DNA of 8,918 bases from Domibacillus sp. (lineage in GTDB: Bacteria > Bacillota > Bacilli > Bacillales > Domibacillaceae), in contig JAPSKG010000084.1 in assembly GCA_031177795.1 (NCBI GenBank), positions 1 to 8,918 on the forward strand, given 5' to 3'. This document shows, piece by piece, positions 1-5,255 of the stretch (its first letter is position 1; every line of letters begins with the position of its first letter). Made by a program: the position numbers and the translations under genes. A model generated the notes under the pieces. The model worked only from the letters and a program-made list of their open reading frames with translations. It did not search any database and was not told where the DNA came from.

Positions 1-303
1 ATCCAGCAGAAAATCTTCTTGGTTTTGGAAACGCTGTTGCTGCAATTTGCTTGAAATAACTTTTAGCTGCATTCCATTTTTGAGAGAAGCAACTTGAAAA
101 AAGTACTTTTCTCCCTCTTGCAAAGGCACTTCAAGCCGGGCTTTTATTTTTTGGCCGAATGCAGCAACCTCTGCTGTATGGCCCGGCAGCAATTTCATCA
201 TTTTTCCGGTGAAAATCTGCCCTTCTTTCAACGTGTCAATCGGATTGCTGTAAACCGGCTGAGACATTATGCCTTTTTGTACAGCACGCTGGCCGATTTC
301 CAT
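1..303 (-). CDS. ylqG: YlqG-like uncharacterised protein, N-terminal part only
   Basis: This reading frame starts at ATG 303 and stays open to the window edge, so only the first 101 codons are present. It begins 22 bases after the rnhB stop, with a good ribosome binding site (GAGGTGAT, 5 nt before ATG), so it is probably co-transcribed with rnhB. The protein begins MEIGQRAVQKG and contains a stretch around residues 27-75 (EGQIFTGKMMKLLPG, then KARLEVPLQEGEKYFFQV) with the look of a small beta-rich domain. In Bacillus the gene after rnhB is ylqG, of unknown function, followed by ylqH, which resembles the C-terminal domain of the flagellar export protein FlhB. The name rests on position plus general similarity recalled from Bacillus relatives. 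There is no signal peptide or membrane segment in the visible part. The function is unknown. Confidence 0.72.
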   Translation of the reverse strand, partial: MEIGQRAVQKGIMSQPVYSNPIDTLKEGQIFTGKMMKLLPGHTAEVAAFGQKIKARLEVPLQEGEKYFFQVASLKNGMQLKVISSKLQQQRFQNQEDFLLD

Positions 304-325
304 GCGGATCACCTCATTCAGTTCT

Positions 326-1093
326 TTATTCCAGCAGCTGTTTTACGGGAGCAAACGTTTTACGGTGCTGCGGGGTGGGCCCAAAGCTGTGGAGCCCTTC
401 TAAATGTTCTTTTGTTCCGTATCCCATATTTTTCTCAAATCCATATCCCGGATATTGTTTTGCATATTGTTTCATAATACGGTCCCTCGTTACTTTAGCG
501 ACAATCGAAGCAGCGGCAATTGACGCACTTTTTGAATCTCCTTTTATAATCGCCGTTTGTTCGATGTCGCCAGGCAAAGTCATTGCATCCACAAGCAGGT
601 GATCCGGGGCCTCTGGCAAGTTTTTTATAGCTAAAAGCATCGCTTTTTTTGCCGCTTCATAGATATTAATTTGATCAATTTCACAGGCACTGACAATGCC
701 GATTCCTGTATGGGCATGTTTTATAATAAGCTGATAAAGTTCTTCACGAACTGATTCCTTTAGTTTTTTTGAATCATTTATTCCCTCAGGCAAAAACCCT
801 TCCGGCAATATGCATGCAGCTGCTACTACCGGCCCTGCTAGCGGGCCTCTTCCTGCTTCATCAACACCCGCAATCATTTGAGCCCCATTTTCTTTTTCTC
901 TTTGTTCATACATCATCATTGTAAGCAGGCGCTTTTGCTCTTTCTGTTGTTTTTCTAAGCGCTGTAAGCAGGTTTTCAGCGACGTTTGTACCCCTTTTCT
1001 TTCATCGTCCTGCCAAAGCCTCAAACGCTCATCGTCCATAGCTGTTACGGTGAGTAGCTGCGCTTTAATTTGCGCAATGGTTTCTTTCTTCAT
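326..1093 (-). CDS. rnhB: Ribonuclease HII
   Basis: This enzyme cuts the RNA strand of RNA-DNA hybrids and starts removal of single ribonucleotides misincorporated in DNA. The 255 residues match the B. subtilis RnhB length. The signature AGVDEAGRGPLAGPVV lies at 75-90, with acidic catalytic residues D78 and E79 and the GRG motif at 81-83 that recognises the ribonucleotide junction. D169 (LLVDAMTL) and D204 (KVTRDR) are the other expected metal-binding acids. Residues 1-70 form the helical, charged N-terminal extension seen in Bacillus RnhB. The frame remains open upstream to 1228, but the ATG at 1093 has a strong ribosome binding site (AAGGAG, 9 nt spacing) and gives the family length. Any longer start would read through the rbgA terminator. 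No convincing promoter was seen between the two genes, so expression may depend on readthrough. Confidence 0.95.
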   Translation of the reverse strand: MKKETIAQIKAQLLTVTAMDDERLRLWQDDERKGVQTSLKTCLQRLEKQQKEQKRLLTMMMYEQREKENGAQMIAGVDEAGRGPLAGPVVAAACILPEGFLPEGINDSKKLKESVREELYQLIIKHAHTGIGIVSACEIDQINIYEAAKKAMLLAIKNLPEAPDHLLVDAMTLPGDIEQTAIIKGDSKSASIAAASIVAKVTRDRIMKQYAKQYPGYGFEKNMGYGTKEHLEGLHSFGPTPQHRKTFAPVKQLLE

Positions 1094-1102
1094 TTCCAAA
1101 AG

Positions 1103-1108
1103 CTCCTT
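1103..1108 (-). promoter_or_regulatory. Ribosome binding site deciding the rnhB start
   Basis: The minus strand reads AAGGAG followed by 9 nt and ATG 1093. This choice rejects the longer in-frame start at 1228, which lies inside the rbgA coding region and has no equivalent in RnhB of B. subtilis. Confidence 0.8.
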
Positions 1109-1144
1109 AAAAGTAATATCGGCTTCTTTCTTCCTTTTTTCCAC

Positions 1145-1177
1145 AAAAAAGCGTGAAGGAAGCCCTTCACGCTTTTT
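1145..1177 (-). terminator. Rho-independent terminator after rbgA, containing its stop codon
   Basis: A perfect 9-bp stem (1151-1159 paired with 1164-1172, GCGTGAAGG on the plus strand) closes a 4-nt loop. On the minus strand it is followed by six T residues (1150-1145). The plus strand also shows five T residues (1173-1177), so the element could work in both directions. The rbgA stop codon TGA (1169-1167) lies within the first arm of the stem. Confidence 0.85.
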
Positions 1178-2021
1178 CCGGCGGCACATCAAAAGTAAGG
1201 CGCCCAAACTGTGTTGTGCGAATGTCACGGATCACAACGTCTGTTACTTTATCGTAATCCACTTCGCCCCCTGCTGATAAACAGCCACGGCGTTCTCCAA
1301 TTTGCTGAAAAACAAGTGCAATATTTTCTGGCAATTCGTTAAAACCGTATTTTTCTTTTAAACGGGACGGATATCTGTCTTCTAAAAAGCGCAAGCCCCA
1401 AATTGCCACGTCCTGCAAATTTAATATGGAATCTTTTATCGCTCCTGTAAGCGCCAGTTTAAAGCCTGTTTCTGGATCTTCAAATTTCGGCCATAAAATA
1501 CCAGGAGTATCCAGAAGTTCCAGGTGCTGAGCTGTTTTAATCCATTGCTGCGCTTTTGTTACGCCTGGCATATTCCCCGTTTTGGCAATGTTTTTCTTTG
1601 CAATCCGGTTAATAAGTGTAGATTTCCCGACATTCGGTATCCCTACGATCATTGCTCTCATTGCACGCGGTTTTATGCCGCGGGCACGCATCCTGTCAAA
1701 TTTTTCTTTTAATATTTTTTCTGCCGCTTTTACGATTTTATCAAGTCCGCTGCCTGCCTGAGAGTTTACAGAAACTGCTTCGACACCATGCTGTTTAAAA
1801 TATGCGATCCACTCTTTTGTCATCACCGGATCTGCCATATCTTCTTTATTTAAGATAACAAGTCTCGGTTTTTGATTTAAAATTTCATCAATCATAGGAT
1901 TGCGTGAAGATAATGGAAGCCTCGCATCGACAAGTTCAAAAATTATATCAACAAGCTTTAGTTTTTCAGTTACTTGCCTTCTTGCTTTGGCCATATGGCC
2001 AGGAAACCACTGGATTGTCAA
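1167..2021 (-). CDS. rbgA: Ribosome biogenesis GTPase RbgA (YlqF)
   Basis: RbgA is an essential GTPase in B. subtilis that helps the late 50S intermediate mature. It is circularly permuted: counted from the chosen start, the G4 motif NKED (58-61) comes before the P-loop GIPNVGKS (127-134), followed by the switch threonine (GVT, near 153-155) and G3 DTPG (171-174). H9 (in FPGHMAKA) corresponds to the histidine known to matter for GTP hydrolysis. The C-terminal part (from about 185) is the helical RNA-binding domain. The TTG at 2021 gives MTIQWFPGH, identical to the B. subtilis start, with a 284-residue product. A GTG at 2027 would add two residues but sits only 4 nt after GGA. The gene lies 23 nt after the signal peptidase stop, so the two are probably co-transcribed. 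Its stop codon is inside the terminator stem. Confidence 0.95.
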   Translation of the reverse strand: MTIQWFPGHMAKARRQVTEKLKLVDIIFELVDARLPLSSRNPMIDEILNQKPRLVILNKEDMADPVMTKEWIAYFKQHGVEAVSVNSQAGSGLDKIVKAAEKILKEKFDRMRARGIKPRAMRAMIVGIPNVGKSTLINRIAKKNIAKTGNMPGVTKAQQWIKTAQHLELLDTPGILWPKFEDPETGFKLALTGAIKDSILNLQDVAIWGLRFLEDRYPSRLKEKYGFNELPENIALVFQQIGERRGCLSAGGEVDYDKVTDVVIRDIRTTQFGRLTFDVPPEKA

Positions 2022-2031
2022 ATACACACAT

Positions 2032-2037
2032 TCCTTT
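2032..2037 (-). promoter_or_regulatory. Ribosome binding site favouring the TTG start of rbgA
   Basis: The minus strand reads AAAGGA, then 10 nt to TTG 2021 and only 4 nt to GTG 2027. The spacing and the B. subtilis N-terminus both favour TTG, though GTG cannot be excluded. An ATG at 2031 is in another frame. Confidence 0.55.
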
Positions 2038-2044
2038 CTTCTGT

Positions 2045-2584
2045 TTAGTCTACAAGCTGAATTTGATCTAAGGGCCAGTAAACAAGTTTTGTTTCACCGA
2101 CAATTTCATCTATTTTGATTGTACCGATATGGCGACCATCTTTACTGAAACGGCGGTTATCTCCTAATACAAAAATCTCGCCGTCCGGCACCGTTTCCTG
2201 TCCAGTAATTTCTGCCAAAGTAAAATCTGGTGTAAGCGGCCCATCAGTTACTTCTTTTTTGTATTCATCTAGATACGGTTCCTCTAACGCTTTTCCGTTT
2301 ACATAAAGTACATCATTTTTATATTCTACTTTATCGCCTGGCAGCCCTATCACACGTTTTATGTAATCTTTGTTTTCCGGCGCATGAAAAACGATGATGT
2401 CAAAACGGTCCGGAGTACCAAGTTTGTTGACAATCATTCGGTCTCCACTTTCAAGCGTCGGCATCATTGAAAGCCCGTCTACCACAATAGGGGCAAAAAT
2501 AAAATACCTAATAAGCGCTGCAAGCCCGACCGCGATAAGCAGTGCTTTTGTCCATTCCCAAAATTCATTTTTTCCTTCCGCCAT
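2045..2584 (-). CDS. lepB: Type I signal peptidase
   Basis: This membrane enzyme cleaves signal peptides from secreted precursors at the outer face of the cytoplasmic membrane. The 179 residues fit the short Gram-positive (SipS-like) class. One membrane segment (about 13-33) is followed by the box containing the catalytic serine S39 (DGLSMMPTL). The catalytic lysine is K76 in DYIKRVIGLPGD, and the conserved box GDNRRFSKDGR at 141-151 is present. The start ATG has an upstream AGGTGGTG site; an overlapping out-of-frame ATG 4 nt earlier is rejected. In B. subtilis no such gene lies between rplS and rbgA, although from memory some other Bacillus groups have one here. Bacillaceae often carry several sip genes, so the paralogue cannot be named with certainty, and lepB is used as the generic symbol. 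Confidence 0.95.
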   Translation of the reverse strand: MAEGKNEFWEWTKALLIAVGLAALIRYFIFAPIVVDGLSMMPTLESGDRMIVNKLGTPDRFDIIVFHAPENKDYIKRVIGLPGDKVEYKNDVLYVNGKALEEPYLDEYKKEVTDGPLTPDFTLAEITGQETVPDGEIFVLGDNRRFSKDGRHIGTIKIDEIVGETKLVYWPLDQIQLVD

Positions 2585-2615
2585 TCATGGCACCACCTTT
2601 ATTCTAAGTACATTT

Positions 2616-2644
2616 ATCATATCATGATGCTTGTAAATTCTGAA
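2616..2644 (-). promoter_or_regulatory. Probable sigma-A promoter for the signal peptidase-rbgA pair
   Basis: The minus strand shows -10 TATGAT (2621-2616) preceded by TGA, which makes an extended -10. The -35 candidate TTCAGA (2644-2639) lies 17 nt upstream and matches four of six consensus bases. It begins just past the rplS terminator, where a new promoter is needed. It is weaker than the other promoters in the window. Confidence 0.5.
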
Positions 2645-2676
2645 AGAAAAAGGAGCCTGCAGGCAGACTCCTTTTA
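2643..2676 (-). terminator. Rho-independent terminator after rplS
   Basis: An interrupted stem pairs AAAAGGAG (2675-2668) with CTCCTTTT (2655-2648), with a further 4 bp inside after one mismatch. It is followed by T and CTTT on the minus strand. It lies 7 bases after the rplS stop codon, as expected for the end of a ribosomal protein transcript. Confidence 0.8.
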
Positions 2677-2682
2677 AAAAAC

Positions 2683-3030
2683 TTAGTATCTGATTTCTTT
2701 AATGCGCGCTGCTTTACCGCGTAGGTTACGCAAGTAGTACAATTTCGCACGACGAACTTTACCACGGCGCATTACTTCGATTTTAGCGATTTTTGGTGTA
2801 TGAAGTGGGAATGCACGCTCAACGCCCACACCGTAAGAAATTTTACGGACTGTGAAAGTTTCGCTTACGCCTCCGCCACGACGCTTGATTACAACGCCTT
2901 CAAATACCTGAATACGCTCACGAGTACCCTCGACAACTTTAACGTGCACACGCACTGTGTCTCCTGGGCGGAACGCTGGAAGATCTGTACGAAGCTGCTC
3001 CTGTGTTAACTCTTGAATCAATTTGTTCAT
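2683..3030 (-). CDS. rplS: 50S ribosomal protein L19
   Basis: L19 sits at the interface of the large and small ribosomal subunits. The 115 residues equal the B. subtilis length, and conserved stretches are evident: LRTDLPAFRPGDTVRVHVKV near 16-35, FEGVVIKRRGGG near 43-54, RKISYGVGVERAFPLHTPKI near 62-81, and the basic tail RGKAARIKEIRY. ATG 3030 is chosen because it gives the conserved N-terminus and follows GGAGAGG by 8 nt; an upstream in-frame start (3054) would add eight residues without homology and cover the ribosome binding site. The gene has its own promoter and a leader, and ends at a terminator, so it can be expressed apart from trmD and rimM upstream. Confidence 0.98.
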   Translation of the reverse strand: MNKLIQELTQEQLRTDLPAFRPGDTVRVHVKVVEGTRERIQVFEGVVIKRRGGGVSETFTVRKISYGVGVERAFPLHTPKIAKIEVMRRGKVRRAKLYYLRNLRGKAARIKEIRY

Positions 3031-3122
3031 TGTGGTTTCCTCTCCTTCTAACAAATGTTCATACTCGCACTAGCACGACAGCGGAACACCGTTTTAATGC
3101 AGCGTGGTTATTACACACTGAC
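3031..3122 (-). ncRNA. Candidate L19 leader in the rplS 5' untranslated region
   Basis: The predicted rplS transcript has about 92 nt of untranslated leader. Near its 5' end a 7-bp hairpin is visible: CAGUGUG (3120-3114), loop UAAUAAC, CACGCUG (3106-3100), with one G-U pair. More GC-rich segments follow (3090-3065) that could form alternative pairings, for example CACG at 3106-3103 with a downstream CGUG. An L19 leader RNA family, thought to mediate autoregulation by L19, is known in low-GC Gram-positives. Assignment to that family is inference from position and visible structure; I could not align it to the family model. Confidence 0.5.
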
Positions 3123-3128
3123 TACGAA

Positions 3129-3157
3129 ATTCTAGCATAATCTTAATTTAAAATCAA
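3129..3157 (-). promoter_or_regulatory. Sigma-A promoter of rplS
   Basis: The minus strand shows -35 TTGATT (3157-3152), a 17-nt spacer and -10 TAGAAT (3134-3129), with TGC directly before the -10, giving an extended -10. It starts one base after the trmD stop codon. The predicted transcription start is near 3122. Confidence 0.8.
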
Positions 3158-3158
3158 T

Positions 3159-3893
3159 TTATTTTTTCGAATTCCATAAATCCATTAATTTTTGTTCTTT
3201 TTCTGTCAGCTCTATTTGTGCCAGCAGGTCTGGACGCCGTTCCCAAGTGCGTTTTAAAGACTTTTCTCTGCGCCATTCTTCAATGTATTTATGGTTTCCT
3301 GATAAAAGTACATCCGGCACTTTCATTCCTCTAAAATCAGCCGGACGCGTATAATGCGGATGTTCAAGCAAGCCAGATGAAAACGAATCTTGTACAGCTG
3401 AACTTTCATTTCCTAGAACACCGGGGAGCAGCCGGACAACGCTGTCTGCGACAACCATAGCGCCCAGTTCTCCCCCTGTTAGCACATAATCCCCAATTGA
3501 AATTTCGTCGGTTACAAGATGCTTTCTCACCCGCTCGTCATAACCCTCATAGTGGCCGCAAAGAAAGATCAAGTGGCTTTCTTTTGCTAATTCTTCTGCT
3601 TTCCTTTGTGTGTAGCGTTCTCCTTGAGGACACATTAAAATCACACGAGGGGCTGTTTCTGCTTTTTCTTTCAACGCATCTACAGCATCAAAAAGCGGCT
3701 GTGGTTTTAATACCATTCCAGCCCCGCCTCCGTACGGATAATCGTCAACGACTTTATGCTTTCCTTCAGCGTAATCCCGAAAGTTCAAAGCGCGAAAAGC
3801 TACTTTTTCTTTATCAGCCGCTTTTTTCATGATAGAGGATGAAAAAACACCTTCAAACATTTCTGGAAACAGGGTTAAAACGTCTATTTTCAT
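3159..3893 (-). CDS. trmD: tRNA (guanine-N1)-methyltransferase TrmD
   Basis: TrmD transfers a methyl group from S-adenosylmethionine to G37 of tRNAs, preventing +1 frameshifting. It is a SPOUT (knotted) enzyme that acts as a dimer in the cytoplasm. The 244-residue product carries the conserved YPYGGGAGMV near 52-61, LCGHYEGYDERV at 111-122 and SIGDYVLTGGE at 132-142, which form the knot. R154 and D169 match the catalytic residues of the E. coli enzyme in position. ATG 3893 overlaps the rimM stop by 4 nt (ATGA), so translation of the two is probably coupled. No terminator follows the gene; instead the rplS promoter begins at once, so some transcripts may run on into rplS, as in the classical rpsP-rimM-trmD-rplS operon. 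Confidence 0.98.
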   Translation of the reverse strand: MKIDVLTLFPEMFEGVFSSSIMKKAADKEKVAFRALNFRDYAEGKHKVVDDYPYGGGAGMVLKPQPLFDAVDALKEKAETAPRVILMCPQGERYTQRKAEELAKESHLIFLCGHYEGYDERVRKHLVTDEISIGDYVLTGGELGAMVVADSVVRLLPGVLGNESSAVQDSFSSGLLEHPHYTRPADFRGMKVPDVLLSGNHKYIEEWRREKSLKRTWERRPDLLAQIELTEKEQKLMDLWNSKK

Positions 3894-4405
3894 TCCAGCA
3901 GCCCTTCCATTGGTTCAATGATAATTTGCTTTTCAATTGGATCAACTGACTTAACCACATCTCCAATGTATGGAATATACACTTCTTTACTGCCGTTTTT
4001 TACAACCCATACATCATTTGCTCCCGGTGTTAACACTTCTGTTACTTTGCCAATTACATTGCCATCAATCGTTTTCACTTCACATCCGACGATTTCATGA
4101 AAGTAAAACTCTCCTTCATCCAAATCTCCGAGCTTTGTTTCATGCACCTTTAAAACAGCACCTTTAAAAGGCTCAACATCTTGAATGGATAAATACCCCT
4201 CAAACGTTAACAAATCAAAGGTTTTATGTGTGCGGTGTGATGCTATGGTAACGGGAATGCCCTCTTTTTCTTTTGGCTTAAAAACCGAAAGCTCACTGCC
4301 TTTTTTAAAACGTTTTTCCGGAAAATCAGTACTAGATAAGACGCGGACTTCACCGCGCAACCCATGTGTATTTACAATTTTCCCAACATTAAACCATTTA
4401 TTCAT
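3890..4405 (-). CDS. rimM: Ribosome maturation factor RimM
   Basis: RimM helps assemble the 3' domain (head) of the 30S subunit and binds S19. The 171 residues show the two-domain layout: an N-terminal RimM barrel with the hallmark VGKIVNTHGLRGEV at 7-20, then a PRC-barrel domain from about residue 95 with EFYFHEIVGCEV, the stretch PGANDVWVV at 127-135 and IPYIGDVVKSVD at 144-155. The ATG has a GAGGTGA site 6 nt upstream, and that site begins within the stop codon of ylqD 12 nt away, so the genes are packed together. The stop overlaps the trmD start. Partnership with S16 (rpsP) is reflected in the gene order, but a terminator hairpin separates rpsP from ylqD here. Confidence 0.97.
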   Translation of the reverse strand: MNKWFNVGKIVNTHGLRGEVRVLSSTDFPEKRFKKGSELSVFKPKEKEGIPVTIASHRTHKTFDLLTFEGYLSIQDVEPFKGAVLKVHETKLGDLDEGEFYFHEIVGCEVKTIDGNVIGKVTEVLTPGANDVWVVKNGSKEVYIPYIGDVVKSVDPIEKQIIIEPMEGLLE

Positions 4406-4417
4406 TTCGCTTCACCT

Positions 4418-4801
4418 CTAGTCGCGGATTTCAATTATGACACCATCTTTTACAACAATTGTACCGCCGTTTTTTTTATCAAAACGGTCTCCTTCCTTCA
4501 CTTCAACAATTGACTGGATATCACGCTCTTTTAACTCGGTGCCAATCGGCAGCTGGTTTAGCTGATTTATTTGAAACTCAATAACTGATATTTTTTCATG
4601 ACGCTGATCAATTTCAATTTGAAATCTGGCCGCTGCGTCTGCTTGTTTTGAACCGGCACGCTCCGCTTTTTTCTTTTCAAATAAAAGCTGGGCAGTTTCG
4701 CGTTCAAGACGGCGCTTTTGATTTTCATATACATCCATTCGCTCTTGCTTTAATGAATCCGTTACGATTTGAACGACCGATACGGTTTGTAAAATGTGCA
4801 T
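4418..4801 (-). CDS. ylqD: YlqD family protein, function unknown
   Basis: This 127-residue protein matches B. subtilis ylqD in length, start (MHILQTVSVVQIV), composition and position directly before rimM. Residues 15-80 are highly charged and helical, rich in E, K, R and Q, and probably form a coiled coil. The C-terminal part (about 85-127) ends in GGTIVVKDGVIIEIRD, which looks like a small beta-structured domain. No membrane segment or signal peptide is present. ATG 4801 is preferred over an in-frame GTG two codons earlier because AAGGAG lies 8 nt before the ATG but only 2 nt before the GTG. The family has no established role as far as I know; its place among ribosome genes hints at a link to ribosome assembly, but that is inference. 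The khpA gene usually found upstream is missing. Confidence 0.88.
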   Translation of the reverse strand: MHILQTVSVVQIVTDSLKQERMDVYENQKRRLERETAQLLFEKKKAERAGSKQADAAARFQIEIDQRHEKISVIEFQINQLNQLPIGTELKERDIQSIVEVKEGDRFDKKNGGTIVVKDGVIIEIRD

Positions 4802-4809
4802 GCCCACCG

Positions 4810-4815
4810 CTCCTT
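4810..4815 (-). promoter_or_regulatory. Ribosome binding site deciding the ylqD start
   Basis: The minus strand reads AAGGAG, 8 nt before ATG 4801. The competing in-frame GTG (4807) would have a 2-nt spacing, which is too short. Confidence 0.75.
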
Positions 4816-4825
4816 TTTATGGAAC

Positions 4826-4866
4826 AAAAATGGCAATTCCCCAAAAGAATTTCTTTTGGGGAATTG
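4826..4866 (-). terminator. Strong hairpin terminator between rpsP and ylqD
   Basis: A perfect 14-bp inverted repeat (4834-4847 with 4853-4866; plus-strand left arm CAATTCCCCAAAAG) closes a 5-nt loop. On the minus strand the stem is followed by CCA and then TTTTT (4830-4826). It lies 15 bases after the rpsP stop. The T tract is short and displaced by 3 nt, so termination may be incomplete; it could also protect the 3' end of rpsP mRNA. I see no strong promoter between it and ylqD. Confidence 0.75.
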
Positions 4867-4881
4867 TCGTCTCGCAATAAA

Positions 4882-5154
4882 TTACTTGCTGTATTTAGCA
4901 TTATGGAATTTTTCCAAAATGCCTTCTTTTGAGAACAGATTGCGAACTGTGTCAGATGGTTTAGCACCATCTTGAAGCCATTTAAGTGCAAGCTCTTCAT
5001 TAATTTTCACTTCTGCTGGCTGAGAAACCGGATTGTATGTTCCGATTGTTTCAATTGAACGACCGTCACGCGGTGCGCGAGCGTCTGCTACTACGATACG
5101 ATAGAATGGGGATTTTTTTGCACCCATGCGTTTTAAACGAATTTTTACTGCCAT
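4882..5154 (-). CDS. rpsP: 30S ribosomal protein S16
   Basis: S16 binds the 5' and central domains of 16S rRNA and is needed for 30S assembly. The 90 residues match the family length. The hallmark start MAVKIRLKRMGAKKSPFYRI is present, followed by VVADARAPRDGR near 22-33, ETIGTYNP near 35-42, and a C-terminal helix. ATG 5154 follows GGAGGTG by 9 nt; an upstream in-frame start at 5187 would add eleven residues lying between the promoter and the ribosome binding site, with no family equivalent. It has its own strong promoter and is followed by a hairpin terminator, so S16 may be made mainly from a short single-gene transcript of roughly 350 nt. Confidence 0.98.
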   Translation of the reverse strand: MAVKIRLKRMGAKKSPFYRIVVADARAPRDGRSIETIGTYNPVSQPAEVKINEELALKWLQDGAKPSDTVRNLFSKEGILEKFHNAKYSK

Positions 5155-5193
5155 GCTAATAAGCACCTCCGAAATAGTTTCACACAAGATAGA

Positions 5194-5222
5194 ATAATAT
5201 CAAATAGTTAATGTGTTGTAAA
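5194..5222 (-). promoter_or_regulatory. Sigma-A promoter of rpsP
   Basis: The minus strand shows -35 TTTACA (5222-5217), a 17-nt spacer and -10 TATTAT (5199-5194) preceded by TGA, an extended -10. The predicted start near 5187 leaves a leader of about 33 nt. No clear terminator for ffh is visible just upstream, so ffh transcripts may also reach rpsP. Confidence 0.82.
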
Positions 5223-5255
5223 GGTTTTTTTCTTTACAGAATAAACCTGTTTGAT

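Noticed and set aside
94..477. Plus-strand open frame of 127 codons across the rnhB/ylqG junction
   Set aside because: It lies opposite two real minus-strand genes, has no ribosome binding site and its composition (many C, H, F) is typical of an antisense shadow. The same reasoning applies to all other plus-strand frames.
1094..1144. Promoter for rnhB around GATATTAC
   Set aside because: A TATTAC -10 candidate exists, but no acceptable -35 lies 16-18 nt upstream.
1094..1228. Longer N-terminus for rnhB starting at 1228
   Set aside because: It would overlap the end of rbgA and translate its terminator; the extra 45 residues have no family equivalent, and ATG 1093 has a strong ribosome binding site.
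3031..3054. Extended rplS start at 3054, or a leader peptide there
   Set aside because: The added residues overlap the rplS ribosome binding site and match no L19 protein; no separate short frame with its own ribosome binding site was found.
4725..5000. Minus-strand frame of 91 codons spanning the rpsP end, the hairpin and the ylqD start, considered as a relic of khpA
   Set aside because: The translation shows no KH-domain motif such as GxxG in a helix-loop-helix, it overlaps two real genes, and it reads straight through the hairpin.
5155..5187. Extended rpsP start at 5187
   Set aside because: It coincides with the predicted transcription start, so it would have no ribosome binding site on the transcript, and S16 proteins begin MAVKIRL.
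5223..5255. Possible terminator after ffh
   Set aside because: Only 4-5 bp stems (for example ACAG/CTGT) can be drawn and no convincing stem directly precedes a T tract.
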